A DNA stretch of 6,815 nt from Filomicrobium sp. (GCA_030607105.1 JAUWFF010000061.1:1-6815); one strand, 5' to 3'; shown: positions 1-6,091, numbered from the stretch's first letter. Made by a program: numbers and translations. Notes: generated by a model not told the origin, from the sequence alone.

Positions 1-74
1 CGGCCGGCGGGTTGTTACGCGCGCGCATCACCGGCAATGATGGTCGGAGACTTCAAGCAGAGGTGGTCAGTTGA
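1..74 (+). CDS. mtaB: 3' end of probable MtaB tRNA methylthiotransferase (partial)
   Basis: An open frame enters from the left edge (first full codon at base 3) and ends at TGA 72-74. The last 23 residues include GLLRARITGNDGRRL followed by QAEVVS. This resembles the C-terminal TRAM-domain end of the radical-SAM tRNA methylthiotransferase MtaB, which adds a methylthio group to t6A37 in tRNA and in many alphaproteobacteria sits directly before ftsY. The stop codon overlaps the start of ftsY (TTGA, 71-74), so the two are probably cotranscribed and translationally coupled. The identification rests on a very short tail plus gene order. The catalytic domains lie outside the window, so another TRAM-type protein is possible. 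Confidence 0.6.
   Translation, partial: AGGLLRARITGNDGRRLQAEVVS
59..66 (+). promoter_or_regulatory. Ribosome binding site supporting the TTG start of ftsY
   Basis: AGAGGTGG lies four bases before TTG 71-73, inside the end of the preceding gene. Within the ftsY frame the first ATG is codon 166, in the middle of the GTPase domain, so this site and the TTG decide the start. A near-identical GAGGTGG precedes the exported protein at 6177. Confidence 0.6.
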
Positions 75-1162
75 GCCAATCGGGTCAGAAGGGCGGATTT
101 TTCGGGCGTATATTGGGGGGCGCTAGCGAAACCGCGGCTGCTGAGCATAACGACGTGGAACGTGCGGTGGTGGATCACAACGCCCCTGTGCCGGTAAACA
201 ACATTGAGTCCGCCGAAGGTGTTGCGGGCGGTGAAGCAAGTGAGGCCAAGCAGGGTTGGTTGAGCCGTCTCAGGTCCGGGCTGACGAAAACATCTTCGCG
301 GATTTCAGATGGCATAACGGGGCTGTTTACCCAGCAGAAGCTCGACGAGGCAACGCTGCAGGAATTCGAGGATTTGCTGCTGCAGTCGGACCTTGGCGTC
401 GAGACGGCATCTCGTATTACGGAGCGGATCTCTAAGGGGCGTTATGATAAGGGGATTCCCCCTCAGGAAGTGAAAAAGATCCTCGCCGAGGAGGTCGAGC
501 GTGTCCTTCAGCCCGTCGCCGGATGCTTGCGGATCGAGGATCAGCATAAGCCGCATGTCATATTGATGGTCGGTGTTAACGGAACAGGAAAAACGACGAC
601 GATCGGCAAGTTTGCGGCGCAGTACATCTGTCAGGGCAAAAAGGTAATGTTAGCCGCGGGCGATACTTTCCGTGCCGCTGCGATTGAACAGCTCAAGGTT
701 TGGGGGGAGCGGACCGGTGCAACCGTCATTGCCGGTGAAGTCGGGGCTGATGCGGCGGGTGTGGCATTTGACGCCTTGAAACAAGCAACGGCGGAACAAT
801 ATGACGCGTTGCTGATTGATACGGCGGGGCGGCTTCAGAACAAGCAGGCTCTGATGGAGGAACTTGAGAAACTCGTCCGAGTTCTGGGGAAGATATGCCC
901 GAGCGCACCGCATGATTGTGTTCTGGTACTAGACGCGACAACGGGTCAAAACGCGATGCAGCAGGTCGAAGTCTTTCGGGAGAAGGCTGGTGTTAGCGGC
1001 TTGGTAATGACAAAACTAGATGGTACAGCCCGCGGTGGCATTTTGGTCTCGATCGCGGCTCGCTATCAAATTCCGGTTTTTGCCGTCGGTATTGGGGAGG
1101 GCGTCGATGATCTACAGGCCTTCGACGCGCGAGAGTTTGCGGTTGCGATCGCGGAAGCCTGA
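71..1162 (+). CDS. ftsY: Signal recognition particle receptor FtsY (SRP GTPase)
   Basis: FtsY is the membrane-associated receptor that docks SRP (Ffh plus 4.5S RNA) carrying nascent membrane proteins and hands them to SecYEG. GTP is hydrolysed in the Ffh-FtsY heterodimer. The 363 residues show a variable, acidic N-terminal region (about 1-60), an alpha-helical N domain (about 62-150) and the G domain. The G-domain motifs are G1 GVNGTGKTTT (168-177), DTFRAAA (198-204), DTAGR (250-254), TKLDG (314-318) followed by TARGG, and GIGE (340-343). The start is TTG with a good Shine-Dalgarno sequence, overlapping the previous stop by four bases. The N-terminal A region is short compared with that of E. 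coli FtsY, as is usual in alphaproteobacteria. Ffh itself is excluded because there is no methionine-rich M domain after the G domain and there is a charged N-terminal extension. Family assignment is very secure. Confidence 0.97.
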   Translation: MSQSGQKGGFFGRILGGASETAAAEHNDVERAVVDHNAPVPVNNIESAEGVAGGEASEAKQGWLSRLRSGLTKTSSRISDGITGLFTQQKLDEATLQEFEDLLLQSDLGVETASRITERISKGRYDKGIPPQEVKKILAEEVERVLQPVAGCLRIEDQHKPHVILMVGVNGTGKTTTIGKFAAQYICQGKKVMLAAGDTFRAAAIEQLKVWGERTGATVIAGEVGADAAGVAFDALKQATAEQYDALLIDTAGRLQNKQALMEELEKLVRVLGKICPSAPHDCVLVLDATTGQNAMQQVEVFREKAGVSGLVMTKLDGTARGGILVSIAARYQIPVFAVGIGEGVDDLQAFDAREFAVAIAEA

Positions 1163-1226
1163 TGTGGGGCTCCGTTTCTTGGAAGTAGCTTAGAGAGCTG
1201 GGGTGCTGTGCTCAGTGTGCAGCAAA

Positions 1227-1241
1227 GCGGGTGCGACCCGC
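1227..1241 (+). other. Small GC-rich hairpin just upstream of the first yciB gene
   Basis: GCGGGT (1227-1232), triloop GCG, ACCCGC (1236-1241) form a perfect 6-bp stem. It is followed directly by six A residues and the likely Shine-Dalgarno AAGGA (1246-1250) of the gene starting at 1262. There is no U-tract after it on the + strand, so it is not a standard intrinsic terminator. In mRNA it would sit at the ribosome landing site and could affect processing, stability or translation. The structure is seen in the sequence; the role is inference. Confidence 0.45.
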
Positions 1242-1261
1242 AAAAAAGGATCGGTTTGAGA

Positions 1262-2068
1262 ATGAGCGAGCGCAAGAGCTTCTTCCCCTTCAACGCGAAG
1301 CAAACGGTCAATATTCTCAGTGAGTTTGGCCCTCTCGTTGCGATGTTTATCGTCAACGCCGCGGCGGGTATCAATGCGGGAACTTGGGCACTCATCATCG
1401 CAACCGGACTGGCGATGGTCGTCATGCAGATCGTGTTGGGAAGGCTCCCAATGTTTCCGATTATCGCGTCGACCGTGACCGTGTTGTTCGGGATCCTGAC
1501 GCTGGTGACCGGGGATCCCATGTGGATTCAGATCAAGGTCACAATATTCAATGTTATGTTCGCTCTGTTCCTTTTTGTCGGACTGATTATCGGGAAGAAC
1601 TTCTTCCAGCATATATTTGAAGGTACGTTCCATTACACAAAAGAGGGCTGGGATAAGTTTACTTGGAGCTTTGCTTGGTTCTTCGTTCTTACGGCTGTGC
1701 TGAACGAGGTTGTGCGGCAATACTTCCAGAAGGATGGTATGTACCCGCCTATCGGCTCCTCGTTACATGATATTCTCGGCTTCCAGATCGACGGCGTGAA
1801 CGTTTGGATTTTGTTCAAGATAGCGTTCATCATGCCGCTCTCGGGCCTCTATGCGTGGTATCTAACGACATTGATGGCCAAGTACCGCGTTCCTCAAGGT
1901 GGTGAGGGCGGGCTGGCGGCACCTCAGTCGAAGTCGGAGAAGAGGCAAGATGGCGTAGCATATGCCGCTGCGGAGGGAGCCGCCGCCATCGGCAAGAGTC
2001 CCAAGGTCTCGGGCGGGATCGGTCCGGTTGCAAAGCTTGGCAACGCACCCTCTACGCCAACCTCCTGA
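1262..2068 (+). CDS. Divergent YciB/IspZ (septation protein A) family membrane protein, copy 1, with C-terminal tail
   Basis: A 268-residue polytopic inner-membrane protein related to YciB (also IspZ or septation protein A), a family linked to envelope integrity and cell division; its molecular activity is unknown. Family landmarks are FGPLVAMFIVN (22-32), VLGRLP (58-63), IQIKVTIFN (89-97), TKEGW (126-130), FF (140-141), LNEVV (147-151) and a last hydrophobic segment near 182-203. About five hydrophobic segments are visible (about 22-34, 41-58, 66-83, 95-112, 134-152) plus the last one. It departs from the family in three ways: the usual PTIVN reads VTIFN, about 20 extra residues (158-180) precede the last membrane segment, and a Gly/Ala/Ser/Lys-rich tail (about 210-268) follows it. 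The ATG at 1262 is preferred over an in-frame GTG at 1208 because homology begins near it and AAGGA lies 11 bases upstream. It sits 99 bases after ftsY, probably in the same operon. Confidence 0.8.
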   Translation: MSERKSFFPFNAKQTVNILSEFGPLVAMFIVNAAAGINAGTWALIIATGLAMVVMQIVLGRLPMFPIIASTVTVLFGILTLVTGDPMWIQIKVTIFNVMFALFLFVGLIIGKNFFQHIFEGTFHYTKEGWDKFTWSFAWFFVLTAVLNEVVRQYFQKDGMYPPIGSSLHDILGFQIDGVNVWILFKIAFIMPLSGLYAWYLTTLMAKYRVPQGGEGGLAAPQSKSEKRQDGVAYAAAEGAAAIGKSPKVSGGIGPVAKLGNAPSTPTS

Positions 2069-2101
2069 GACCAGCGGCAGCATTACAAGGCAACAAGTTC
2101 T

Positions 2102-2701
2102 ATGAGCGAACCTGGCGAGAAACCCACCACGGACAAGGTTCCGGAGGTTGAAATCGATGCTCGACAGATTGTGAAGCTTCTCGTGGAGCTTGGGCCGCTC
2201 GTTGTGTTTTTCATAGTTAATTCACAGGCTGGAATTTTCGTTGGTACCGGCTGGTTCATGGTCGCCACGGCCATCGCACTCTCGGTGTCGCGGGTCGTAC
2301 TTGGCCGCATTCCTGTAATGCCTTTGGTCTCAGGTGTCTGCATTTTGTTTTTTGGCGGGCTCACGCTCTGGTTGCATGACTCGACGTTTATCAAGATCAA
2401 GCCGACCATCGTAAACTTGCTGTTTGCAAGTGTTCTTTTTACTGGCTTGGCCTTTGGGCAATCACTTTTGAAGTATGCGCTAGGAGAAGCATTCAGTCTC
2501 ACTGAAGAAGGGTGGCGGGTCCTGACAATTCGCTGGGGCCTCTTTTTCCTGTTTCTTGCCGCGCTGAATGAGGTTGTCTGGAGGAACTTCTCGGAAGACT
2601 TCTGGGTGAGCTTCAAGCTCTGGGGGCTGATGCCGATTACGATGGTGTTTGCGATGTCGCAAGTCAGTCTCCTGCAGCGATATGAGAAGAACAAGAGCTG
2701 A
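2102..2701 (+). CDS. yciB: Inner membrane-spanning protein YciB / IspZ (septation protein A), canonical copy 2
   Basis: A 199-residue protein matching the usual YciB length and signature. Landmarks are ELGPLVVFFIVN (29-40), VLGRIPVMP (66-74), IKIKPTIVNLLFA (97-109), LTEEGW (133-138), RWGLFFLFLAALNEVVWRNF (144-163) and WVSFKLWGLMPITMVFAM (168-185). Five to six membrane segments are visible. In enterobacteria YciB interacts with elongation and division proteins, and its loss (ispA in Shigella) impairs septation and envelope properties. The biochemical function is unknown. It starts 33 bases after copy 1, with CAAGG at 2086-2090 as a weak, distant Shine-Dalgarno, so cotranscription is likely. 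The two copies align over nearly their whole membrane core but are clearly divergent, which points to an old duplication or neofunctionalised paralogue. This copy is the better candidate for the ancestral role. Confidence 0.92.
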   Translation: MSEPGEKPTTDKVPEVEIDARQIVKLLVELGPLVVFFIVNSQAGIFVGTGWFMVATAIALSVSRVVLGRIPVMPLVSGVCILFFGGLTLWLHDSTFIKIKPTIVNLLFASVLFTGLAFGQSLLKYALGEAFSLTEEGWRVLTIRWGLFFLFLAALNEVVWRNFSEDFWVSFKLWGLMPITMVFAMSQVSLLQRYEKNKS

Positions 2702-2798
2702 ATGATCGGCGCGCCAGTCCATTCTGAAAATTTAATCGGATTGTCCGGAATATTCGTGCGCTGATTTTGTGCTGATGCATGCGCAAATTAGTTGCGGA

Positions 2799-2826
2799 GC
2801 AGATGGTCGGACGTCAGATCATCTGC
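2799..2826. promoter_or_regulatory. Inverted repeat upstream of the MarR gene, possible operator
   Basis: GCAGATG (2799-2805) and CATCTGC (2820-2826) are perfect inverted arms separated by 14 bases. Centre-to-centre spacing is 21 bases, close to two helical turns, which suits a dimeric regulator or two bound dimers. The site lies about 120 bases before the MarR start in a 246-base gene-free stretch (2702-2947). That stretch holds no other gene that I can support and no clear intrinsic terminator after yciB. MarR proteins commonly repress their own promoter, but no convincing -35/-10 pair is visible nearby, so the role is speculative. Confidence 0.3.
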
Positions 2827-2947
2827 CTGAAAGTAAGCAGTAGACGAAGCTGTCAATTTCGTATTTTCTATCATACGTCAGCTGTCCTTATCCCTGCGGG
2901 AGATGGATTCCGATAATCATTTTTAAGACATGTGATCCAACGAGCTG

Positions 2948-3487
2948 ATGACCACGAAGCAGAAGCCAAGTTCAAAAATGAAGAACACAGATAAGGAGTC
3001 AAAGGTCGTGCAACTTGAACAGTCGCCGATACACCTACTGCACCGTGCAGGGCAGTGCGCTGGAGATGTTTTTCAGTCTGAAATGCGGACGGAAGATTTG
3101 ACCCCGAGGCAATATGCGGTTCTGGTCGCGGTTGCCGAGAACGAAGGCCTTTCGCAGACGAACCTTGTTGACATGACAGGCATCGATCGCTCTACGCTTG
3201 CTGACATTATTCGGCGGATGCTGAAAAAGGGTCTCGTGCAGCGTCGTCGCACTAAGGAAGATGCACGCGCTTACGCGGTCAAGCTGACGGAAGAAGGCCG
3301 TCGTATCTTGCGTAGCGCTGAGCCTATGGCGAGGCGTGTTGACGATCGTATCCTTCAGGCTTTGCCAGCGGCTCAGCGGGACCGGTTTTTGAGCGATCTC
3401 AATACAATTGTTGACGCTCTTGGCAAGCTCGAAGAGGCTGTCGAACAGCAGGCACTGTCGAAGTCGGGGGGGCGTAAAAAGCCCTGA
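2948..3487 (+). CDS. MarR-family winged-helix transcriptional regulator
   Basis: A 179-residue DNA-binding regulator of the MarR type, which acts as a homodimer and usually releases DNA on binding a small phenolic or oxidant ligand. The core runs from LTPRQYAVL (51-59), through a helix-turn-helix around LSQTNLVDMTGIDRSTLADI (68-87) and the MLKKGLVQRRR region (91-101), to the wing DARAYAVKLTEEG (105-117). Helices of the dimerisation domain lie on both sides (about 27-46 and 119-165). The N-terminal 20 residues and the C-terminal SGGRKKP are basic and probably disordered. An alternative in-frame ATG at 2978 (residue 11) would still keep the whole fold; neither start has a strong Shine-Dalgarno. 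The gene stands alone: it converges on the TetR gene 23 bases away and has no divergent partner, so the ligand and targets cannot be inferred. Cys37 is the only cysteine. Confidence 0.9.
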   Translation: MTTKQKPSSKMKNTDKESKVVQLEQSPIHLLHRAGQCAGDVFQSEMRTEDLTPRQYAVLVAVAENEGLSQTNLVDMTGIDRSTLADIIRRMLKKGLVQRRRTKEDARAYAVKLTEEGRRILRSAEPMARRVDDRILQALPAAQRDRFLSDLNTIVDALGKLEEAVEQQALSKSGGRKKP

Positions 3488-3510
3488 TCATCCACTTGGG
3501 CTGTCTTCGA

Positions 3511-4098
3511 TCAAACTTGTTGAAGCCCTCTGGCAGCGCAGCCGACCAGGAATTCAATCTGTCGGCGAGTTGCATCGGGCGCGAATTCGCCGAGCTTGCG
3601 ATCGAGCGACAGTGATACGATCCCGTGTACTGACGCAAACAATGCCCTGGCGGCACTTTTCCTTAGTTCGTTTTCAGTCACGTCCTTTGCAAGGCACTCC
3701 TCGACAAGCGCAAAAAGTTTGTCCTGATCCTCGCGGTACTCCGGTGGAGCAGTGCGGCCTTCAGGTAGCTGATGTTCGAAGATTGACCGCCAGGGTTGCT
3801 TGTTTTCTGCCGCGAATAGGAAATAGGCATGCGCGAGCGCGAGCAAGCGATCGTGTGTAGACCCGTGGCGTGCTGAACCATGGGCTGCTCTGAGCGATGC
3901 CCCGAGCTCGGCCAAAGTCAGCATGTTCAGAGCGATGATAAGCTCGTCGAGGTCCTCAAATACGTTGTAGACTGAGCCAACGGAGCATCCAGCCTCGGTG
4001 GCAATTCTGCGGGCTTGGACGCTTGAGAGCCCTTCGTCCGCGATCAATTTCCGACCAACCTTAAGGATGTTGGCGCGGAGCTTGTCGCGGTAAGCCAT
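3511..4098 (-). CDS. TetR/AcrR-family transcriptional regulator
   Basis: A 195-residue one-component repressor type. The N-terminal TetR DNA-binding domain (about 5-52) contains ILKVGRKLIADEGLSSVQAR and the helix-turn-helix RRIATEAGCSVGSVYNVFED (30-49), then DELIIALN. The C-terminal ligand/dimer domain has ALFASVHGIVSLSL (152-165), which resembles the WHG-type TetR C-terminal domain with its conserved His-Gly. The open frame extends 34 codons further upstream, but the ATG at 4098 is chosen because AAGGAG lies nine bases before it and the family fold begins there. It reads away from asd on the same strand across a 282-base gap, so it probably has its own promoter. It is convergent with the MarR gene and no efflux pump or enzyme is adjacent, so the effector is unknown. 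A fatty-acid, drug or metabolite role would be a guess. Confidence 0.9.
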   Translation of the reverse strand: MAYRDKLRANILKVGRKLIADEGLSSVQARRIATEAGCSVGSVYNVFEDLDELIIALNMLTLAELGASLRAAHGSARHGSTHDRLLALAHAYFLFAAENKQPWRSIFEHQLPEGRTAPPEYREDQDKLFALVEECLAKDVTENELRKSAARALFASVHGIVSLSLDRKLGEFAPDATRRQIEFLVGCAARGLQQV

Positions 4099-4107
4099 AC
4101 TAGATTT

Positions 4108-4113
4108 CTCCTT
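4108..4113 (-). promoter_or_regulatory. Ribosome binding site deciding the TetR start
   Basis: Read on the minus strand this is AAGGAG, nine bases before the ATG ending at 4098. It is the strongest Shine-Dalgarno near this gene and argues against the 34-codon longer reading frame that begins at 4200. Confidence 0.65.
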
Positions 4114-4170
4114 GGATTGCTTCGTCACTCGTTTCCGCTCCTGAGTGTTCGCCGGCGACGCCCGTCCGCC

Positions 4171-4205
4171 GGTCGAAAAGGTCGACTTGCAAGTGTCCAA
4201 GTTGG
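4171..4205. promoter_or_regulatory. Cluster of palindromes upstream of the TetR gene, possible operator
   Basis: The stretch contains a direct repeat GGTCGA (4171-4176 and 4180-4185), GTCGAC (4181-4186), a perfect 10-bp palindrome ACTTGCAAGT (4185-4194) and CCAAGTTGG (4197-4205). It lies about 75-105 bases before the TetR ATG, where an autoregulated promoter would be expected. On the minus strand a TTGGAC -35-like hexamer falls inside it, without a convincing -10. The rest of 4099-4380 shows no gene I can support and no clear terminator for asd. The symmetry is seen; the operator function is inferred. Confidence 0.35.
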
Positions 4206-4380
4206 TGAGGCCGCGGTGTGATGAACGACGTGCAAGGCATGTCGAAAAACAACGTCCAACCGGCGACGACTACGGCGAGTGATCGGGAGGCGACTATCCG
4301 ACCGTTTGCGCCCGCGAACAGATGCGGATGGTTGGAACGAGCATCACGCGGCGTGTGTCGTCCATCGTCCGAAGTTGCTG

Positions 4381-5409
4381 TTAAGCGGCCTTATTCATCA
4401 GTCCGCGACTCACCATTGTCTCGGCAATCTGCGTCGTGTTGAGGGCTGCGCCCTTCAAGAGGTTGTCGCAAACAATCCACATGACAAGGCCACTGTCGAC
4501 CGTCGCGTCAGCGCGAACGCGGCTGACGAAGGTGGTGTATTCACCGGCTGCTTCAACCGGGGTGACGTAACCACCGGGTTCGCGCTTGTCGACGACACCG
4601 ATTCCGGGCGCTTCCCGTAGGATCTCGCGGGCCTCTTCGGGCTCGATATCTCGTTCGAATTCGATGTTGACAGCTTCGCAATGGCTGACGAAGACAGGCA
4701 CGCGGACGCAGGTCGCCGTCAGCTTGATCGTGGGGTCGAGGATCTTCTTAGTTTCCGCGACCATCTTCCATTCCTCCTTGGTGTAGCCGTCCTCCATGAA
4801 GACATCGATTTGAGGAATACAGTTGAAGGCAATTTCCTTTGGAAACTTCTTGGCTTCGACCTCTTGGCCAGGGACGTATTTGCCCTTGGTTTGGGACCAC
4901 AGCTCGTCCATGGCCTCCTTGCCCGCGCCAGACACTGATTGGTAGGTGGAGACAACAACGCGCTTGATTCGGGCGTGGTCGTGCAAGGGTTTCAGGGCAA
5001 CGACGAGTTGCGCCGTCGAGCAGTTTGGGTTGGCGATGATGTTCTTCTTGCTGAACCCGATAATGGCATCGGCGTTGACCTCGGGGACAATCAGCGGCAC
5101 GTCCGGGTCGTAGCGCCAGCACGAAGAGTTATCGATGACCGTGCAGCCTTTGGCGGCAATCCTTGGGCTCCATTCCTTGGATACGGTGGAGCCTGCCGAC
5201 ATCAAGCAGAAGTCGGCCTGAGAAAAGTCAAAGGTCTCAAGATCGCGACACTTGAGTCGGCGGTCGCCGTAGGACACTTCAACGCCGATCGACCGCCGCG
5301 AAGCCAGCGGGATGACCTCGTCGGCGGGGAACTTCCTGTCGGCAAGAACGTCTAGCATCTCGCGGCCCACGTTGCCCGTGGCGCCGACAATGGCAACCTT
5401 GTAGCCCAT
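4381..5409 (-). CDS. asd: Aspartate-semialdehyde dehydrogenase
   Basis: This cytoplasmic enzyme reduces aspartyl-4-phosphate with NADPH to L-aspartate-4-semialdehyde and phosphate. That is the branch-point step for lysine/diaminopimelate (hence peptidoglycan), threonine, methionine and isoleucine. The 342 residues carry the N-terminal dinucleotide-binding motif GATGNVG (9-15), SAGSTVSKEW (71-80) for phosphate/cofactor contacts, DNSSCWR (93-99), the catalytic cysteine Cys130 in NPNCSTAQ (127-134), TYQSVSGAG (155-163), and the acid/base histidine His243 in VRVPVFVSHCEA (235-246). Length and motifs fit the common bacterial Asd form of about 340 residues rather than the longer enterobacterial type. 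The ATG has AAGGA (5416-5420 on the + numbering) six bases upstream. It is preceded on the same strand by the DUF4174 gene 154 bases away and followed by TetR 282 bases away, so it is probably its own transcription unit. All catalytic residues are intact. Confidence 0.97.
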   Translation of the reverse strand: MGYKVAIVGATGNVGREMLDVLADRKFPADEVIPLASRRSIGVEVSYGDRRLKCRDLETFDFSQADFCLMSAGSTVSKEWSPRIAAKGCTVIDNSSCWRYDPDVPLIVPEVNADAIIGFSKKNIIANPNCSTAQLVVALKPLHDHARIKRVVVSTYQSVSGAGKEAMDELWSQTKGKYVPGQEVEAKKFPKEIAFNCIPQIDVFMEDGYTKEEWKMVAETKKILDPTIKLTATCVRVPVFVSHCEAVNIEFERDIEPEEAREILREAPGIGVVDKREPGGYVTPVEAAGEYTTFVSRVRADATVDSGLVMWIVCDNLLKGAALNTTQIAETMVSRGLMNKAA

Positions 5410-5563
5410 GTCAGGTCCTTAATACTCGCGCGATGCGGCAGCCTGATCCTTTGATGGAGTGGCGGCACGGCGGATGGTCTCGTTTTACTATTCGATCGCG
5501 AAGACTTAGCGCTTGCAGCCATTACATTCAAGGAACCCGAACGTTGGGGGCCATTGAGCGCGA

Positions 5564-6043
5564 TTACCCCTGCTCGCGCATTTCCTGCTGGCGCATCGGC
5601 ATAGAGTCGATCAGGGCGAAGAGCCGGGCTGCGGAAACCGGTTTTGATGACCGTAACTTGGTGTCGCCGTCCTTACCCACGAGGATTGCGAGAAATTGAT
5701 CGCTCTTGATACCGTAGTCCGCGCGCAGCGCCTGCGCAGAGCGTCTCGGACCCTGACCAAGAGAGGCGGAGACGTAATCGCCGGTAACATAGATGACGAC
5801 CATGTCGCGCTCACGGAAGCCGGTCTGGTTGGCGACGACAATTGCTTTTTGCTGGTCGAGGCACTGTGCCTTCGCGGATGGTGCGAAGACTAGCAGCGGC
5901 CGGTTTTTCCATTTGTAGGCCGACATCGCGATGGAGGGGGCAGGGCCTCTGATAAGCGCTGCGGTGAAGAGCGTAAGCAGGACTGTCGCCATGAGCATTC
6001 GTGACACGAGCTCTTGTCTCCGTTCACTTTCGAATCGATGCAT
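5564..6043 (-). CDS. Exported DUF4174 domain-containing protein
   Basis: The 159 residues have a charged N-terminus (residues 1-15), a hydrophobic stretch MLMATVLLTLFTAALI (16-31) and a plausible signal-peptidase site after PSIA (36-39), so export to the periplasm is likely. The mature part matches DUF4174: YKWKNRPLLVFAPS (43-56), RERDMVVI (77-84), LRADYG (106-111), FLAILVGKDGDTKLRS (117-132) and the ending IDSMPMRQQEM (145-155). The family is common in alphaproteobacteria and has a thioredoxin-like predicted fold, but no established function. Only one cysteine (Cys61) is present, and there is no CXXC pair, so a classical disulfide oxidoreductase role is unlikely. The start is uncertain: ATG 6043 has no clear Shine-Dalgarno, and GTG 6007 or ATG 5998 would give a shorter, more typical signal peptide. 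It is divergent from the exported protein at 6177. Confidence 0.82.
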   Translation of the reverse strand: MHRFESERRQELVSRMLMATVLLTLFTAALIRGPAPSIAMSAYKWKNRPLLVFAPSAKAQCLDQQKAIVVANQTGFRERDMVVIYVTGDYVSASLGQGPRRSAQALRADYGIKSDQFLAILVGKDGDTKLRSSKPVSAARLFALIDSMPMRQQEMREQG

Positions 6044-6091
6044 AGGCGCTATTACGTGGGGGCATCCGTGCTGGTTTTTCGGGTCCGCGTA

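Noticed and set aside
1208..1261. 18-codon N-terminal extension of yciB copy 1 from GTG 1208
   Set aside because: The extension runs through the hairpin, is unlike YciB N-termini, and the ATG at 1262 has an AAGGA upstream.
1190..1720. 176-codon minus-strand open frame opposite yciB copy 1
   Set aside because: It lies antisense to a gene with clear family motifs; its translation is His/Asp/Arg-rich with no recognisable domain and no good ribosome site.
2083..2694. 203-codon minus-strand open frame covering almost exactly the second yciB gene
   Set aside because: The + strand frame has full YciB signatures and membrane segments; the antisense product is Ser/Thr/Arg-rich without a fold pattern.
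2755..2793. TGCGC/GCGCA inverted arms after yciB copy 2 as an intrinsic terminator
   Set aside because: The arms are five bases with a 19-base loop and no run of T residues follows.
3480..3502. AGCCC/GGGCT hairpin between the convergent MarR and TetR genes as a bidirectional terminator
   Set aside because: The stem is only five pairs with a 13-base loop and no T-tract on either strand.
3408..3860. 150-codon + strand frame overlapping the ends of the MarR and TetR genes
   Set aside because: It overlaps two well-supported genes and its product is Arg-rich and shadow-like.
4218..4442. Possible small + strand gene in the TetR-asd gap
   Set aside because: It runs into the 3' end of asd in antisense, has no clear ribosome site and shows no domain or membrane features.
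5410..5563. Promoter or attenuator for asd in the DUF4174-asd gap
   Set aside because: A TTGAAT-like -35 on the minus strand has no acceptable -10 at the right spacing, and I see no leader peptide or riboswitch-like structure.
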